64,000 nucleotides of DNA, from NCBI GenBank assembly GCA_017515105.1, contig JAFWHO010000004.1, positions 1 through 64,000 of the forward strand. The letters are read 5' to 3'. The notes beneath the pieces were generated by a model, which saw nothing but the letters and a program-made list of their open reading frames with translations, was not told where the DNA came from and ran no database searches. This DNA is from Candidatus Saccharimonadota bacterium. GTDB lineage: Bacteria > Patescibacteriota > Saccharimonadia > Saccharimonadales > Saccharimonadaceae. Position 1 is the first letter of the stretch; each line of letters starts with the position of its first letter. A program made the translations under genes and the position numbers. This document shows, piece by piece, positions 19,801-27,199 of this stretch.

Positions 19801-19833
19801 GACTTCAGGAATCATATGGTGATTGAAGATTAA
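13861..19833 (+). CDS. Giant secreted InlB/Ig-repeat protein with C-terminal tyrosine phosphatase domain
   Basis: 1990 residues. A signal peptide/TM lies at about 10-40. An N-terminal beta domain resembles that of the surface protein at 1-4692. InlB-type FxGWYT repeats lie at about 200-295, 515-580, 668-736, 955-1023, 1110-1178, 1267-1335 and 1537-1605. Three bacterial Ig-like (Big_2-type) domains lie at 583-664, 1024-1106 and 1179-1263. Two similar lectin/LamG-like domains open with FPI/VVWS (300-510, 1337-1531). A Cys-containing region is at 738-945. The last 210 residues match the Y_phosphatase3-type fold: NTRDLGGLP near 1781, LFRGERLW near 1811 and the CX5R signature HCRVGADRTG with C1896 and R1902, all catalytic residues present. 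Expected outside the cell; substrate unknown (phosphotyrosine proteins or phosphoinositides). No LPXTG-type sorting signal. The protein is monocistronic with its own promoter. Confidence 0.9.
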   Translation: MWTRRLFKFGRFVNLVGFFLFSFLLTSFLFLNFSDVSAVAKESTISMSVSSDPLEILLPGDSFGKTSDLNIGVHTDNYSGFKLSVASVDSPYLVNGEAVIPSIDTTLSEETYRSDNNYYNTFGYLPSQYISPLGTVITNTNYLPLPSVNGSLIDVTNAANSTDKSYTISFAAKSNGELPTGDYEYTFVLNAVGNMIEYNVLYDSNTTDTVTNMPTPNPQILSIQGGTPVAESYAPLSSNVPLREDRSFGGWCDIRPTYNSETGDDDCNGTTYAAGANYPIDQTIDGSNITLYAIWLKDPFPIVWSQMGACEFHGKTQGNITGSECSAYTNKKFIDTGIGLYSNENYTKDYEIHFKILSYNPHDQDDSVDSQQTFVSDKLSTDALVSPYDGKAPGIVVRRGNDTAIQVRHTYGHGSDRDNSKDIIKPANQITEISIFRIDNGIYVSFNRGALELIQKINNFDQPFELNTWFGAYPDDGCTGNETQGVCANAKRYIEATLSEMYIRLGDADGTKLHELKFYSNGGTPPSSSSIILDGSPIGNFPQVARQGWVFRGWYTEEEGGTEVDESWIPHGDEEYWAHWVKSVLQAFFETTDLQVAVRGTQQIVVTNPPGELENYTFSSEDTSIARVDPNTGLVTGVNVGSTTIIMHGTESGYEMYLNVTVSDQLVPVSFETGQGSSVSPMNIGRGATINTLPISIMEHYTLDGWYTGPNGTGTKLTSSLPITEPTTFIANWVETTYVCKKATELHAETCDRSSQGCRTNDLYSQGEKITYGTIPNSTTLSPGFAYTCDINANNEFDEDFERFYYLGTSNGRAALIWHQNMFDVSMSYPSGITLLPDANEWRSTDIIAQDEGKIARYMKLSEMQTACGNTGGLRTKACDYLMEKTNFANTGLQDGIWMQKLNDSATGGRRIHTAALNVNSVDTSINGSKNAPRPVIELPAGLIEPYSETPVYTIIFNPHNNAPSNVVHIDDGEPLGNKFPSHDPQYENHVFQGWYTAPQGGDPVTDQTIPVSDSTYHAQWKKSVSLAEIANDDLVVIENNTVSIDVTNSSELESYTFSSNDSSKATVNPATGAITGVSRGETTITMTGTESGDTKTIYINVVSSTDTFTISFDSEGGSPVNDITIPAGRSIGADYPADPLYANHVFEGWYTEATGGKLITSDTIPSHSKTYYAHWKLDVTQAIISNYDLTLSVGGQISIGVTNSDELEPYTFISNDPSVATVDATSGVITGIGAGATNIVMTGSESHLTKTLAVEVTPAPVTSYLVTFETNSGESVEPIRVNAGDPVGTLPTITRTNYKFFGWYEDPTLFKEVYPETIINADVTYYAKWVEDTTSFPVVWSEADACTFGSGNVSGTYCDADNKTKTYIDTGKQLFSEDNIDNEFEVGFTIVDYDPEINAKQATIVNSKQENSSNNFPGFVFRRSADNANWLELTQKWKGSGNNGATQTFNYSNVKSVKVSRRKETVGGSVRTKIYYSINNGTPVEFQDITNITRFIFDTKVWFGASTTSSGGIQRPLVGTLTDMYIRIGNKTDYTIDFDANGGSVNPSSVSIPIGDPIGTLPTPTPASSSFTFEAWYDESVSPAVVVTSNTVPDHDSTYVAHWHYQSSDVPVTFDVSNDATRDYQDIIDNWVGSPVNLTTFNKASPINSSTWGDTSVLSEPNYWTTLKDSFESNDCMVPSYGDAKTTPVNPTAWANGTVDCSKPDAYDTKIRAPLNVYLYDLDNSSTGQQVFYTKSNKGVIYNMIPGQTYYWEKDGDNSVYGYVTATSPNNRRWVDTGQIRNTRDLGGLPVSFEKNGNTVTGTVAYGKLFRGERLWSAPGNAAELTNLGITKEYDLSDGNELSGDTRLPDYQQDTVVHYNIDVDLSANSNYMKAWNAVTDIMTDVTAGKNIYFHCRVGADRTGTIAYLLEGLLGVQNEDRYEEYSLTHLSGLYDRTRYYKMKDSGNALKFVYMMGYLQNTSDIYNWYMANPNADASLISDFRNHMVIED

Positions 19834-19861
19834 CCTCTCACCTTTGTGATATAATAAGGTT

Positions 19862-21028
19862 ATGGATATAGTTTTTATTGTGATGGGGGTAGTTATTATA
19901 ATATTGCTAATTGTAGTAATCGTTCTTTTCCTTAAAAAAAGTTCGTCTAATAAACCTAGTCTAGATTATAAGGCTATGGAAGAGCGTTTGATTCGTGTCG
20001 AGGGTGAGGTATCAAAAATAAACCCTGCGATTGACCGTAATTTCCGGGAAAATCGCAAAGAGATTTCCGAAAACCTTGAGCGAATGCAAAATAGTAACGC
20101 TAAGAGTATCGAACAACTGCGTACTGGTAATGAGAAAAAACTTGAGGAAATGCGCGAGACTGTCGACGAAAAACTAAAAGCTTCCGTAGAAAAACGCTTT
20201 AATGAGAGCTTTAAATCGATCTCTGCGCAGCTTACGCAGGTCTATCAAGGTCTTGGCGAAATGAAAAATCTTGCGACTGGTGTGGGCGACCTAAAAAAAG
20301 TGATGGAGGGTGTTAAGACTCGCGGTATTTATGGTGAAATACAACTCGGTGCCATTATAGAGGATATTTTGAATAAATCACAGTATGAAGAAAATGCGAT
20401 AACAAAAAAGGGAAGCGCTGATAGAGTCGAGTTTGCTATTAAAATGCCCGGTAAGGATGCTGAGAATATAATATATCTCCCGATTGACTCGAAATTCCCA
20501 ATCGAAAATTATTCGAGGCTCCTTGCTGCCTATGATAATGGCGACAAGACTGAAATTGAGAAATTCTCCAAAGCCCTTGCTACTGATGTGAAGGAGCAAG
20601 CCAAGAAAATTTCAACTAAATATCTTGATCCGCCTCAGACTACAGATTTTGGTATGATGTTTGTACCCACCGAGTCACTTTATGCTGAAATATTAAGGAT
20701 CCCAGGTCTTTCCGATGAGGTTCGCCAGAAGTACCGCGTTTCTATTACTAGCCCTTCCACTTTGCCAGTTGCTCTAAATGGTCTTTTAATGGGCTTTAAG
20801 ACTGTGGCGATTGAAAAACGTTCTGCTGAAGTATGGCAGACGCTGGGCGCCGTCAAGACCCAGTTTGGTAAGTTCTCTGACCTCCTTGAAGGCGTACAAA
20901 AGAAGCTTCAAGAGTCCGCGAATAAGATTGAATCCGCTAAAACAACCTCCCGTCAGATCGAGAGGAAGCTAAAGAACGTCGAAGAGCTTCCTGAAGCCGA
21001 ATCTGTTAAACTAATTGGTGAAGTATAA
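19862..21028 (+). CDS. rmuC: RmuC-family DNA recombination protein
   Basis: 388 residues: an N-terminal membrane helix (3-24), a coiled coil (about 35-130), then the nuclease-like RmuC core with DRVEFAIKMPG, LPIDSKFP and the FVPTESLYAEIL/ALNGLLMGFKT segments. RmuC limits recombination at inverted repeats; the mechanism is not settled. TATAAT at 19850-19855 with TG extension ends 6 bases before ATG, so the mRNA is probably leaderless. The gene converges with lepB, leaving 7 bases between stop codons. Confidence 0.93.
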   Translation: MDIVFIVMGVVIIILLIVVIVLFLKKSSSNKPSLDYKAMEERLIRVEGEVSKINPAIDRNFRENRKEISENLERMQNSNAKSIEQLRTGNEKKLEEMRETVDEKLKASVEKRFNESFKSISAQLTQVYQGLGEMKNLATGVGDLKKVMEGVKTRGIYGEIQLGAIIEDILNKSQYEENAITKKGSADRVEFAIKMPGKDAENIIYLPIDSKFPIENYSRLLAAYDNGDKTEIEKFSKALATDVKEQAKKISTKYLDPPQTTDFGMMFVPTESLYAEILRIPGLSDEVRQKYRVSITSPSTLPVALNGLLMGFKTVAIEKRSAEVWQTLGAVKTQFGKFSDLLEGVQKKLQESANKIESAKTTSRQIERKLKNVEELPEAESVKLIGEV

Positions 21029-21035
21029 AATTATA

Positions 21036-21704
21036 TTAGAAAAATCTTAGCTTATCAAATGGGAAGAGCCTAAAGATAACTGGGCCGATAATTCGGCAGT
21101 AAGGAATTGTACCGAGGCCGTTACGGGAATCCCAGGAATTTGAGCCTTCACGGTTATCGCCTGAAACAAATAGTTCGCCCGAAGGTACGGTTATATCAAT
21201 TTCGCCAGAAGTGTACTCCTTTGGTCCATCAGTTTCAGATTTACGCCATTCTGTGTCATAGACAAACCCATCTGGGTGCTCGTCGTTATAGATTGTCATA
21301 ATACCGTCTTTTACGGTGACTCTTTCGCCTGGGAAAGCAATGACCCTCTTGATAATATATTGGTCACTAACGTTTGAAGGAATTGAGCAAGTCATTGGAT
21401 TTTCGACACCCTCTTCTTTGTATTTCTTTACAGCCTCTTCGTCTTCATTTAAAAACACGATGACTTGGCCACGATCTGGTACATAATCTTGGCCTAAGAA
21501 GTGTGCCCACGAGACTGCGGCACGGTTTACGATCACGCGATCATCCTGATGAAGGGTGTTTTCCATACTGCCACCAACTACATTATATGACCTGTAGATA
21601 AAAGTATTCAAGAAGACCGTAAGCAGTACGATCAAAACTATAAATCCCCCTAGACTAAGGAAATCTTTAAGTAATGGATGCTTCTGAAAAAAAGTAGGTT
21701 CCAT
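21036..21704 (-). CDS. lepB: Signal peptidase I
   Basis: Removes signal peptides from exported proteins at the outer face of the membrane. 222 residues, with one N-terminal TM (about 16-37). The catalytic Ser-Lys dyad is S46 in GGSMENTLHQDDRV and K119 in YIIKRVIAFPGERV. The C-terminal SGDNREGSNSWDSR box is conserved. The start is set by TATAAT (21712-21717, minus strand) 7 bases before ATG: leaderless. The giant secreted proteins on both sides of this gene are likely clients. Confidence 0.97.
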   Translation of the reverse strand: MEPTFFQKHPLLKDFLSLGGFIVLIVLLTVFLNTFIYRSYNVVGGSMENTLHQDDRVIVNRAAVSWAHFLGQDYVPDRGQVIVFLNEDEEAVKKYKEEGVENPMTCSIPSNVSDQYIIKRVIAFPGERVTVKDGIMTIYNDEHPDGFVYDTEWRKSETDGPKEYTSGEIDITVPSGELFVSGDNREGSNSWDSRNGLGTIPYCRIIGPVIFRLFPFDKLRFF

Positions 21705-21790
21705 GTCACTTATTATAGCACATTTACCCCGTCTTAAAGCGCCTATAGTTTATTTATCTTTTCTCACAAAAATTTGGTATAATACTATAT

Positions 21791-22573
21791 ATGGCTGATT
21801 ATATTTTGGCGAGAAAATCTAGAAACATTGCGAGTTCGCTCGTTCATCTTTTCTTAAATATTTTGCTCGGCATTGGGTCTGTAATCATTACTGTTCTTTC
21901 TGGTAGCCCTGTGCTTGGACTTCTTCTCGTTTTAGTTTCAAAATGGCGTATTTTTGCTGTGAGATTTCGCTATTTGTGGCTTAACATTAAGTCAAATCTC
22001 GTTGACTTGATTGTTGGTTTTAGCATCGTCCTTCTGACTTATTATGCCGGAATGTCGTTTCTTCCTGTAGATTTTATTCTGGCTGGGTTCTATTGTGTCT
22101 GGCTTATCTTCATCAAGCCGCTTTCTTCCGAGAACGCTACTCTTGCGCAATCTCTCATTGCAGTGTTCCTTGGTACTTCGGCCGTTTCGATTATGACTGC
22201 AAATCTTAATTCTATCGTATTCGTATTATTAGAGTTCTTGGTAGGCTACGCCGCTAGCCGACACGTCTTAATCCAGAGTAGCGACAAGGATTTCAGATTA
22301 ACCACCCTTGTTTGTGGCTTGGTTTTTGCTGAAACTGCTTGGATCTGCAGCACTTGGAGTATTCTTTATACTTTTGGTAACACTGGTATTCGTATTCCAC
22401 AAGTTGCGATTATAATGACTATTTTCGCATTCGTTTACAACTATGCGCGGCAAGCCATGATTAAGTACCAAGATGATTTTCGTTTTAAGCATATTTCAGG
22501 TCCAGTTCTGTTTGGTATATTATTAATTGGTATTATAGTGATATTTTTCAGCAACCCAATATTTAATATATAA
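21791..22573 (+). CDS. Polytopic membrane protein of unknown function
   Basis: 260 residues with about seven hydrophobic segments spread over the whole length and no catalytic motif that I recognise. TATAAT at 21778-21783 ends 7 bases before ATG (leaderless). It ends 8 bases before the HtrA gene, whose Shine-Dalgarno site (AAGGAGG) overlaps the end of this gene's stop region. Co-transcription suggests a link to envelope protein quality control, but this is context only. Confidence 0.8.
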   Translation: MADYILARKSRNIASSLVHLFLNILLGIGSVIITVLSGSPVLGLLLVLVSKWRIFAVRFRYLWLNIKSNLVDLIVGFSIVLLTYYAGMSFLPVDFILAGFYCVWLIFIKPLSSENATLAQSLIAVFLGTSAVSIMTANLNSIVFVLLEFLVGYAASRHVLIQSSDKDFRLTTLVCGLVFAETAWICSTWSILYTFGNTGIRIPQVAIIMTIFAFVYNYARQAMIKYQDDFRFKHISGPVLFGILLIGIIVIFFSNPIFNI

Positions 22574-22581
22574 GGAGGAAA

Positions 22582-23802
22582 ATGGAAGAACAAGAAAAGG
22601 GCAAAATTGTTGAAGCAAAAAAAATCGATGAGGAACTACCTCAGACTGAGAAATCTCATAAGGATTCTGATAATTCTCGTCCTGCGGGGGGCAGCTCAAA
22701 AGTCGCTATCGCTATTTCATCACTCGCCTTGGTGCTTGGTGCTGGCGGTTTAGCACTTGGTTGGATTGGCTTCCAGAAGGCCTCTACGCCTATTACATTT
22801 TTAAATAGTGGCGCTGATGGCAATTCGGCTAACTTTACTGATGGCTCAATTGCTGACATTGCAGAGAAAGTATCGAAGAGCGTTGTCTCCATTATTACTT
22901 CTACGACCACCAAAAATTACTTTGGGCAAGATTATGCCTCATCGGCTGCTGGTACTGGCGTGATTGCTACCGCTGACGGCTATATTATAACCAATAAACA
23001 CGTGATTAACGGTGCAAATAAAGTCATTGTAATACTTGATGATGGCACTCAGTACGAAGACGTTGAGGTCGTAGCAGTTGATCCACTCGACGATATTGCC
23101 TATCTCAAAATCAATAGCGTGTCAGATCTTACTCCAGCGACGCTAGGTGATTCAAAAACTATTAGCGTTGGCCAGCAGGTGATAGCCATCGGCAACGCTC
23201 TAGGTGAATACCAAAACACTGTCACCGCTGGTATTATTTCTGGTACCGGACGCTCAGTGACTGCTTCTGACGGTAGTGGCACCAATGTTGAAACTTTAAC
23301 TGACATGATCCAAACTGACGCTGCGATTAACTCCGGAAACTCCGGTGGGCCTCTCGTTAATGCGGCTGGTGAAGTTATTGGTATCAATACCGCTACTTCT
23401 TCTTCCGCTGAGAACGTTGGATTTGCTATTCCTATTTCTTCCGTTAAGGGCATGTTAGGCCAGCTTGTCGAGACCGGTAAAGCCGAGAGGGCATATCTTG
23501 GTGTTTACTCGACCCAAATTACTCCTGACGTAGCCAAGGCATACAATTTACCCGTATCAACTGGTGAATATATTTATAGCCAATCACTCCATTCTGCAGT
23601 CATGAATGGCTCCCCGGCGGCTGAAGCTGGTGTTAAAGACAAAGATATTATCACTGCCGTAAATGGTGTTAAAGTTGGCGCTGCGGGGACCGTATCTGAC
23701 TTAATTGGCGAATATAAACCTGGTGATACCGTACAGCTCACTATCATTCGTGAAGGTCAGGAAATCGCCATCAACGTCACGCTTGGTGCTTATAAGAAAT
23801 AG
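22582..23802 (+). CDS. HtrA/DegP-type serine protease with one PDZ domain
   Basis: 406 residues: a charged cytoplasmic N-terminus, one TM (about 44-66), a trypsin-like domain with the triad H140 (TNKHV), D171 (LDDIA) and S254 (GNSGGP), and a single C-terminal PDZ domain (about 300-400). It degrades or refolds damaged exported proteins outside the membrane. The start uses AAGGAGG 4 bases upstream. Similar to the membrane-anchored DegP2/HtrA proteases of Gram-positives. Likely in an operon with the preceding membrane protein. It converges on prmC with only 3 bases between the genes. Confidence 0.96.
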   Translation: MEEQEKGKIVEAKKIDEELPQTEKSHKDSDNSRPAGGSSKVAIAISSLALVLGAGGLALGWIGFQKASTPITFLNSGADGNSANFTDGSIADIAEKVSKSVVSIITSTTTKNYFGQDYASSAAGTGVIATADGYIITNKHVINGANKVIVILDDGTQYEDVEVVAVDPLDDIAYLKINSVSDLTPATLGDSKTISVGQQVIAIGNALGEYQNTVTAGIISGTGRSVTASDGSGTNVETLTDMIQTDAAINSGNSGGPLVNAAGEVIGINTATSSSAENVGFAIPISSVKGMLGQLVETGKAERAYLGVYSTQITPDVAKAYNLPVSTGEYIYSQSLHSAVMNGSPAAEAGVKDKDIITAVNGVKVGAAGTVSDLIGEYKPGDTVQLTIIREGQEIAINVTLGAYKK

Positions 23803-23805
23803 TTC

Positions 23806-24471
23806 TTAGTTGTATTTAAATGTTTGAATGAAGCCACGTTCCTCGTATAATATGTAGTCGTGGCTTCCAGCGAAAGCTTCGATTTCTTCGTGCTGACAGG
23901 GGTCGGACTCCAGGATAAGATATTTAATCTTCCTGGAGCTGGCCTCTATTATTAATTCTTTAATTAGTTTTAACCCATGATCGTCAGCATATAATGCTAG
24001 GTTTGGTTCGTGCGAGAGAGATACTTGGTCCAGCCAATCCCACTCTGGGTCAACATAAGGGAGGTTCGCTATTAGTACTTCTGGCGTAATTTTTATATCT
24101 TTTAGAAGATCTGACTCTACGAACGTTATATCTGCTTGATGATTCTTGGCGTTTTCGTTGGCGATATTTAGGGCCTCTTTTGAGATATCTGATGCGTAGA
24201 CAGAGGCTTTTTCTAGCTCTTTTTTGATCGTGATAGCAATGCAGCCTGATCCGGTGCCAACGTCTAGAATGAGCGGATTTTTGCTTAGTTCTCTTTCTGT
24301 TGGCTTGACGCCGGGAAGGTAAGGTTTCCCGGCTAGAATTAAGACCTGGTCAATGATTTGCTCTGTCTCGGGGCGGGGAATTAATACGTCAGGAGTTACT
24401 TTGAACTCGCGACCATAAAAATCTTGGTAACCTGTTCTATATGCTTCTGGTATTCTTTCGTTACTAGGCAT
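23806..24471 (-). CDS. prmC: Release factor glutamine methyltransferase (short PrmC)
   Basis: Methylates the GGQ glutamine of peptide release factors. The Rossmann SAM motif [14 protein letters not shown] and the upstream VLIPRPETE segment are typical of PrmC/HemK. The catalytic NPPY tetrapeptide reads NLPY here ([10 protein letters not shown]), keeping Asn, Pro and Tyr. At 221 residues it lacks most of the N-terminal helical release-factor-binding domain present in the 280-residue enzyme. The start overlaps the end of prfA by 8 bases, the classical prfA-prmC order, so it is translationally coupled to its own substrate. Confidence 0.93.
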   Translation of the reverse strand: MPSNERIPEAYRTGYQDFYGREFKVTPDVLIPRPETEQIIDQVLILAGKPYLPGVKPTERELSKNPLILDVGTGSGCIAITIKKELEKASVYASDISKEALNIANENAKNHQADITFVESDLLKDIKITPEVLIANLPYVDPEWDWLDQVSLSHEPNLALYADDHGLKLIKELIIEASSRKIKYLILESDPCQHEEIEAFAGSHDYILYEERGFIQTFKYN

Positions 24472-25513
24472 CTGCTTCTTTGGTGAGGTTTCGCTCCTGC
24501 ATTACTAATTCGTGGATGATGTCGTCGATATCGCCGTCCATAACCGCCGGGATGTTGGAACGAGAATAATGGATGCGGTGGTCCGTGACGCGGTCTTGAG
24601 GGAAGTTATAGGTACGGATTTTCTCGGAGCGGTCACCGGTACCGATGAGGGACTTACGCGCTTCGCTGGCGTTCTTTAGTTCTTCTTCTTTTTTACGCTC
24701 TAGGAGCCTAGTCCTTAGGACATTCATGGCTTTGATGCGGTTTTGCTGCTGAGAGCGCTCATCTTGCATCGCAACTACGATCCCAGTAGGTAAATGCGTG
24801 ATTCTAACAGCAGAGTCGGTGGTGTTTACGCCCTGGCCGCCGTGACCGCCTGAGCGATAGATATCAATGCGGAGATCCTCGGGGTTGATTTCGAGGTCTT
24901 GTTCGGCTGCTTCAGGGAGAACTGCGACCGTAACGGTTGAAGTATGGATGCGGCCCTGAGATTCGGTGACAGGAACTCGCTGAACGCGATGAACGCCACC
25001 TTCGAATTTGAGCTGGCCATAGGCATTGTCGCCGGTAATTTTGAAAATTACTTCCTTCATGCCACCTGCTTCGTTCTCGTTTTTGCTGATTAATTCTGAT
25101 TTCAAATCATGCGCTTCGGCGTATTTTTGATACATACGGAATAATTCGCCAGCGAACAGGGAAGCTTCGTCGCCTCCGGCACCAGCGCGGATTTCGATGA
25201 TGGCTGGCTTGTCGTCTTCGGGGTCGCGCGGAATCAAGAGTTCTTCTAATTCTGCCTCGGTTACTTCTAGGTCTTTTTTGATGGTCTTGATATCTTCTTT
25301 TGCGATTTCACCAAGCTCTGAGTCTTCGGTCAATGCTTCTGCTTCGGTAAGATTTTGCTTTAATTGCTCTATTTTGTCACCGTGTTCGATAATTTCGCGC
25401 AAAACACTAGCGCGCTTGCTTTTTGTGGCAAAATCTGGTGAATTATAAGCGTCTGGCTGCGCCAGGAACGATTCTATATCTGATAACTCTTGTTTAAATT
25501 TTTCTAGATTCAT
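24464..25513 (-). CDS. prfA: Peptide chain release factor 1
   Basis: Reads UAA/UAG and triggers peptide release. 349 residues from ATG 25513. The GGQ motif (225-227, in [17 protein letters not shown]) is intact and the codon-reading tripeptide is PVT (181-183), matching the RF1 PxT class. The longer frame starting at 25531 is rejected because a -10 box (25520-25525) lies in it and ends 6 bases before the 25513 ATG: leaderless. The promoter is shared with the divergent tRNA-Val. Confidence 0.96.
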   Translation of the reverse strand: MNLEKFKQELSDIESFLAQPDAYNSPDFATKSKRASVLREIIEHGDKIEQLKQNLTEAEALTEDSELGEIAKEDIKTIKKDLEVTEAELEELLIPRDPEDDKPAIIEIRAGAGGDEASLFAGELFRMYQKYAEAHDLKSELISKNENEAGGMKEVIFKITGDNAYGQLKFEGGVHRVQRVPVTESQGRIHTSTVTVAVLPEAAEQDLEINPEDLRIDIYRSGGHGGQGVNTTDSAVRITHLPTGIVVAMQDERSQQQNRIKAMNVLRTRLLERKKEEELKNASEARKSLIGTGDRSEKIRTYNFPQDRVTDHRIHYSRSNIPAVMDGDIDDIIHELVMQERNLTKEADA

Positions 25514-25515
25514 GT

Positions 25516-25525
25516 TATAATTATA
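25516..25525. promoter_or_regulatory. Palindromic -10 element shared by prfA and tRNA-Val
   Basis: TATAATTATA is its own reverse complement and reads TATAAT in both directions. Both readings are preceded by a TGn extension (TGT on the plus strand, TGC on the minus). The minus-strand reading ends 6 bases before the prfA ATG; the plus-strand reading would start transcription about 8 bases before tRNA-Val. Confidence 0.7.
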
Positions 25526-25535
25526 GCACATTTAT

Positions 25536-25612
25536 GGACCCATAGCTCAGTTGGCTAGAGCGTACGATTCACATTCGTAAGGTCGCAGGTTCAAGCCCTG
25601 CTGGGTCCACCA
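25536..25612 (+). tRNA. tRNA-Val (anticodon CAC)
   Basis: Acceptor GGACCCA pairs with TGGGTCC, D-arm AGCTCAGTTGGCTAGAGC, anticodon stem TACGA/TCGTA with loop TTCACAT, T-arm GCAGGTTCAAGCCCTGC, CCA encoded. The 3' end GTCCACCA is immediately followed by repeat R1 copy A; the other R1 copy is likewise preceded by CCCCACCA. This tRNA looks like the insertion point of the island to its right. Confidence 0.96.
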
Positions 25613-25617
25613 TTCAG

Positions 25618-25764
25618 GTTATAAAGTAATTTTCAACTATTCCGTAATCTATAAATGTCTGTTAAATCCCTTACAAAAATAGAGGGCTATTTTTATGTCA
25701 TTTTTGCGACAAAAATACGTCAAAAACTACAATTTACCTCTATAATTTCGGCGGTTAAATCCCT
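25618..25764. repeat. Repeat R1, copy A (about 147 bp)
   Basis: Matches R1 copy B (27008-27155) at roughly 85-90% by eye along its whole length, starting GGTTATAAA and ending GTTAAATCCCT. It contains two perfect inverted repeats: AAAAATAG/CTATTTTT with an AGGG loop (25675-25694) and ATTTTTG/CAAAAAT with a CGA loop (25700-25716), the first a plausible bidirectional terminator. A short element GTTAAATCCCT occurs near the middle and again at the end. It lies between the tRNA-Val 3' end and the stop of the next gene (25769). Confidence 0.9.
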
Positions 25765-25768
25765 AGAG

Positions 25769-26920
25769 TTAAAAAACCTTTTTGGTCATTCCAGGAATCT
25801 GTTCATCACCGTTCAAATGAAAACAATAAAAATCCTTCAGCAGGGCCTCTTTACCTTCCCTTGACCCAGAATATCTTATTTCGTATTCACGGTTTTCACT
25901 TGAATCTTTCGAATGGCGTAGGTCGCCACTTATTGTCAACTCATTAGTTGATTGTGAATAACCAATTCCCCTAACTTTAATATTGAAACTACCTAAAGAT
26001 TTATCAGCCAATCTCGTTGAGAAGTGTATATCTCTTCCGTCTTTTAATGCAAAAAGTCCAAGTTGAAGCATTACCGATGGCATCAATATCTTCATTATGC
26101 CTTTATACTCTTGTTGGCTTGGGGTATGCATATTACTCCAAAGATAATCACTTATATTTTTCGCATAACAAACCGCATCCATAGCACGATTGCCATATGA
26201 ATATTCTGGTGTTTCAGGCGCAAAATAAACTCCAGGGATGCTAGATTCACTTATCCAAACTGGAGAGTGCTCTGTATTCTCAAATAGCTCAGGGTCAGTT
26301 TCATATATACCACGAATACCCTCCTCTACTTCCTCTTTTTTACCTATCCCATTATATATGATAATCCTATCGCAATGTTTAGTATGGCGTGCGGTGCTTA
26401 ATTTATATTTAAAAGAGGACCTCGTGCCGTTTTCGGAAAAAGTTTGAGCCAATTTTCGTATAACCTTATGTATATTGTCTTTCGTTGGTGCAATATAAAA
26501 ACGAGACTCACATTTTCCACATCCACCATTCACTTCCACCCATTCGTATGAGGCACCTTGACTAAATGTCTCGACATTTTCATATCTCGATAATATTGAC
26601 TTGGTCTGGTCCTCTACTGTCGTTAAATCTCTAATGTCATAAGCCGAATTATATAATTCGTTTCTAATTATTTCTTCATCGTAGGATGCGTGAGTAGAGT
26701 ATTTTACTAGTTCATCTATGGATTGGCCACTGATTGGCATTATTTCTTCATTTAAGAAACTATCTGCCGCTTTTTTAAGTTGTTCATCATAAAGTACATC
26801 TACATTTCCAAGCCTAGTTACTCCAACCCTTAAATACCTGTCTTCTTCCAAGTTGGCTAATGAATCCCATTGGCTGTCGTTTCGCCCATTATTATTGCCG
26901 GCTAATTCAGTACTTTTCAC
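25769..26920 (-). CDS. Cassette protein 1, tentative HopA1-like effector-domain protein
   Basis: 383 residues from a GTG at 26920. The frame stays open to 26995, but TATAAT (26927-26932, minus strand) lies inside that extension and ends 6 bases before the GTG, the leaderless pattern of this genome. From about residue 140 the protein resembles HopA1-family effectors: RFYIAPTKDNIHKVIRKL, a basic stretch with K171 and K173, then HCDRIIIYNG (D184, Y189) and PETPEYSYGNR (239-245). No signal peptide or TM. HopA1-like domains occur in type III effectors and in peptide-modification clusters; here the assignment is by eye and uncertain. It is flanked by R2 copy 1 upstream and R1 copy A downstream, so it forms one unit of the putative cassette array. 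Confidence 0.6.
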   Translation of the reverse strand: MKSTELAGNNNGRNDSQWDSLANLEEDRYLRVGVTRLGNVDVLYDEQLKKAADSFLNEEIMPISGQSIDELVKYSTHASYDEEIIRNELYNSAYDIRDLTTVEDQTKSILSRYENVETFSQGASYEWVEVNGGCGKCESRFYIAPTKDNIHKVIRKLAQTFSENGTRSSFKYKLSTARHTKHCDRIIIYNGIGKKEEVEEGIRGIYETDPELFENTEHSPVWISESSIPGVYFAPETPEYSYGNRAMDAVCYAKNISDYLWSNMHTPSQQEYKGIMKILMPSVMLQLGLFALKDGRDIHFSTRLADKSLGSFNIKVRGIGYSQSTNELTISGDLRHSKDSSENREYEIRYSGSREGKEALLKDFYCFHLNGDEQIPGMTKKVF

Positions 26921-26973
26921 ATTACAATTATAACATGAGTTTTTCAGTTTTTCCTGTGTGCTCTCCCCATAAA

Positions 26974-27004
26974 CTGTTAAAACCTGGTTAAGCAAGCCCC
27001 ACCA
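26974..27004. repeat. Repeat R2, copy 1 (31 bp)
   Basis: Begins CTGTTAAAACCTGGTTAA and ends GCCCCACCA; 28 of 31 bases match copy 2 (27669-27699). It lies 54-84 bases upstream of the start of cassette gene 1 and directly abuts R1 copy B. Its right end mimics a tRNA acceptor end and CCA, in the position held by the real tRNA-Val 3' end for R1 copy A. Confidence 0.85.
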
Positions 27005-27007
27005 AAC

Positions 27008-27155
27008 GGTTTATAAAATAGTTTTTAACTATTCCGTAATCTGTAAGTGTCTGTTAAATCCCTCATAAAAATAGAGGGCTATTTTTGTGCCATTTTTGCG
27101 ACAAAAATATGCCAAAAAACGCAATTTACCTCTATAATTTTTCTGTTAAATCCCT
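27008..27155. repeat. Repeat R1, copy B (about 148 bp)
   Basis: Second copy of R1. It carries the same two inverted repeats (AAAAATAG/CTATTTTT at 27067-27086, and ATTTTTG/CAAAAAT further right) and the same internal GTTAAATCCCT duplication. It starts 4 bases after the CCCCACCA of R2 copy 1 and ends 44 bases before the stop of cassette gene 2. Confidence 0.9.
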
Positions 27156-27199
27156 TATATTGGTGTACTCAGACCACTCTATATTCGTTAAAACTATTA

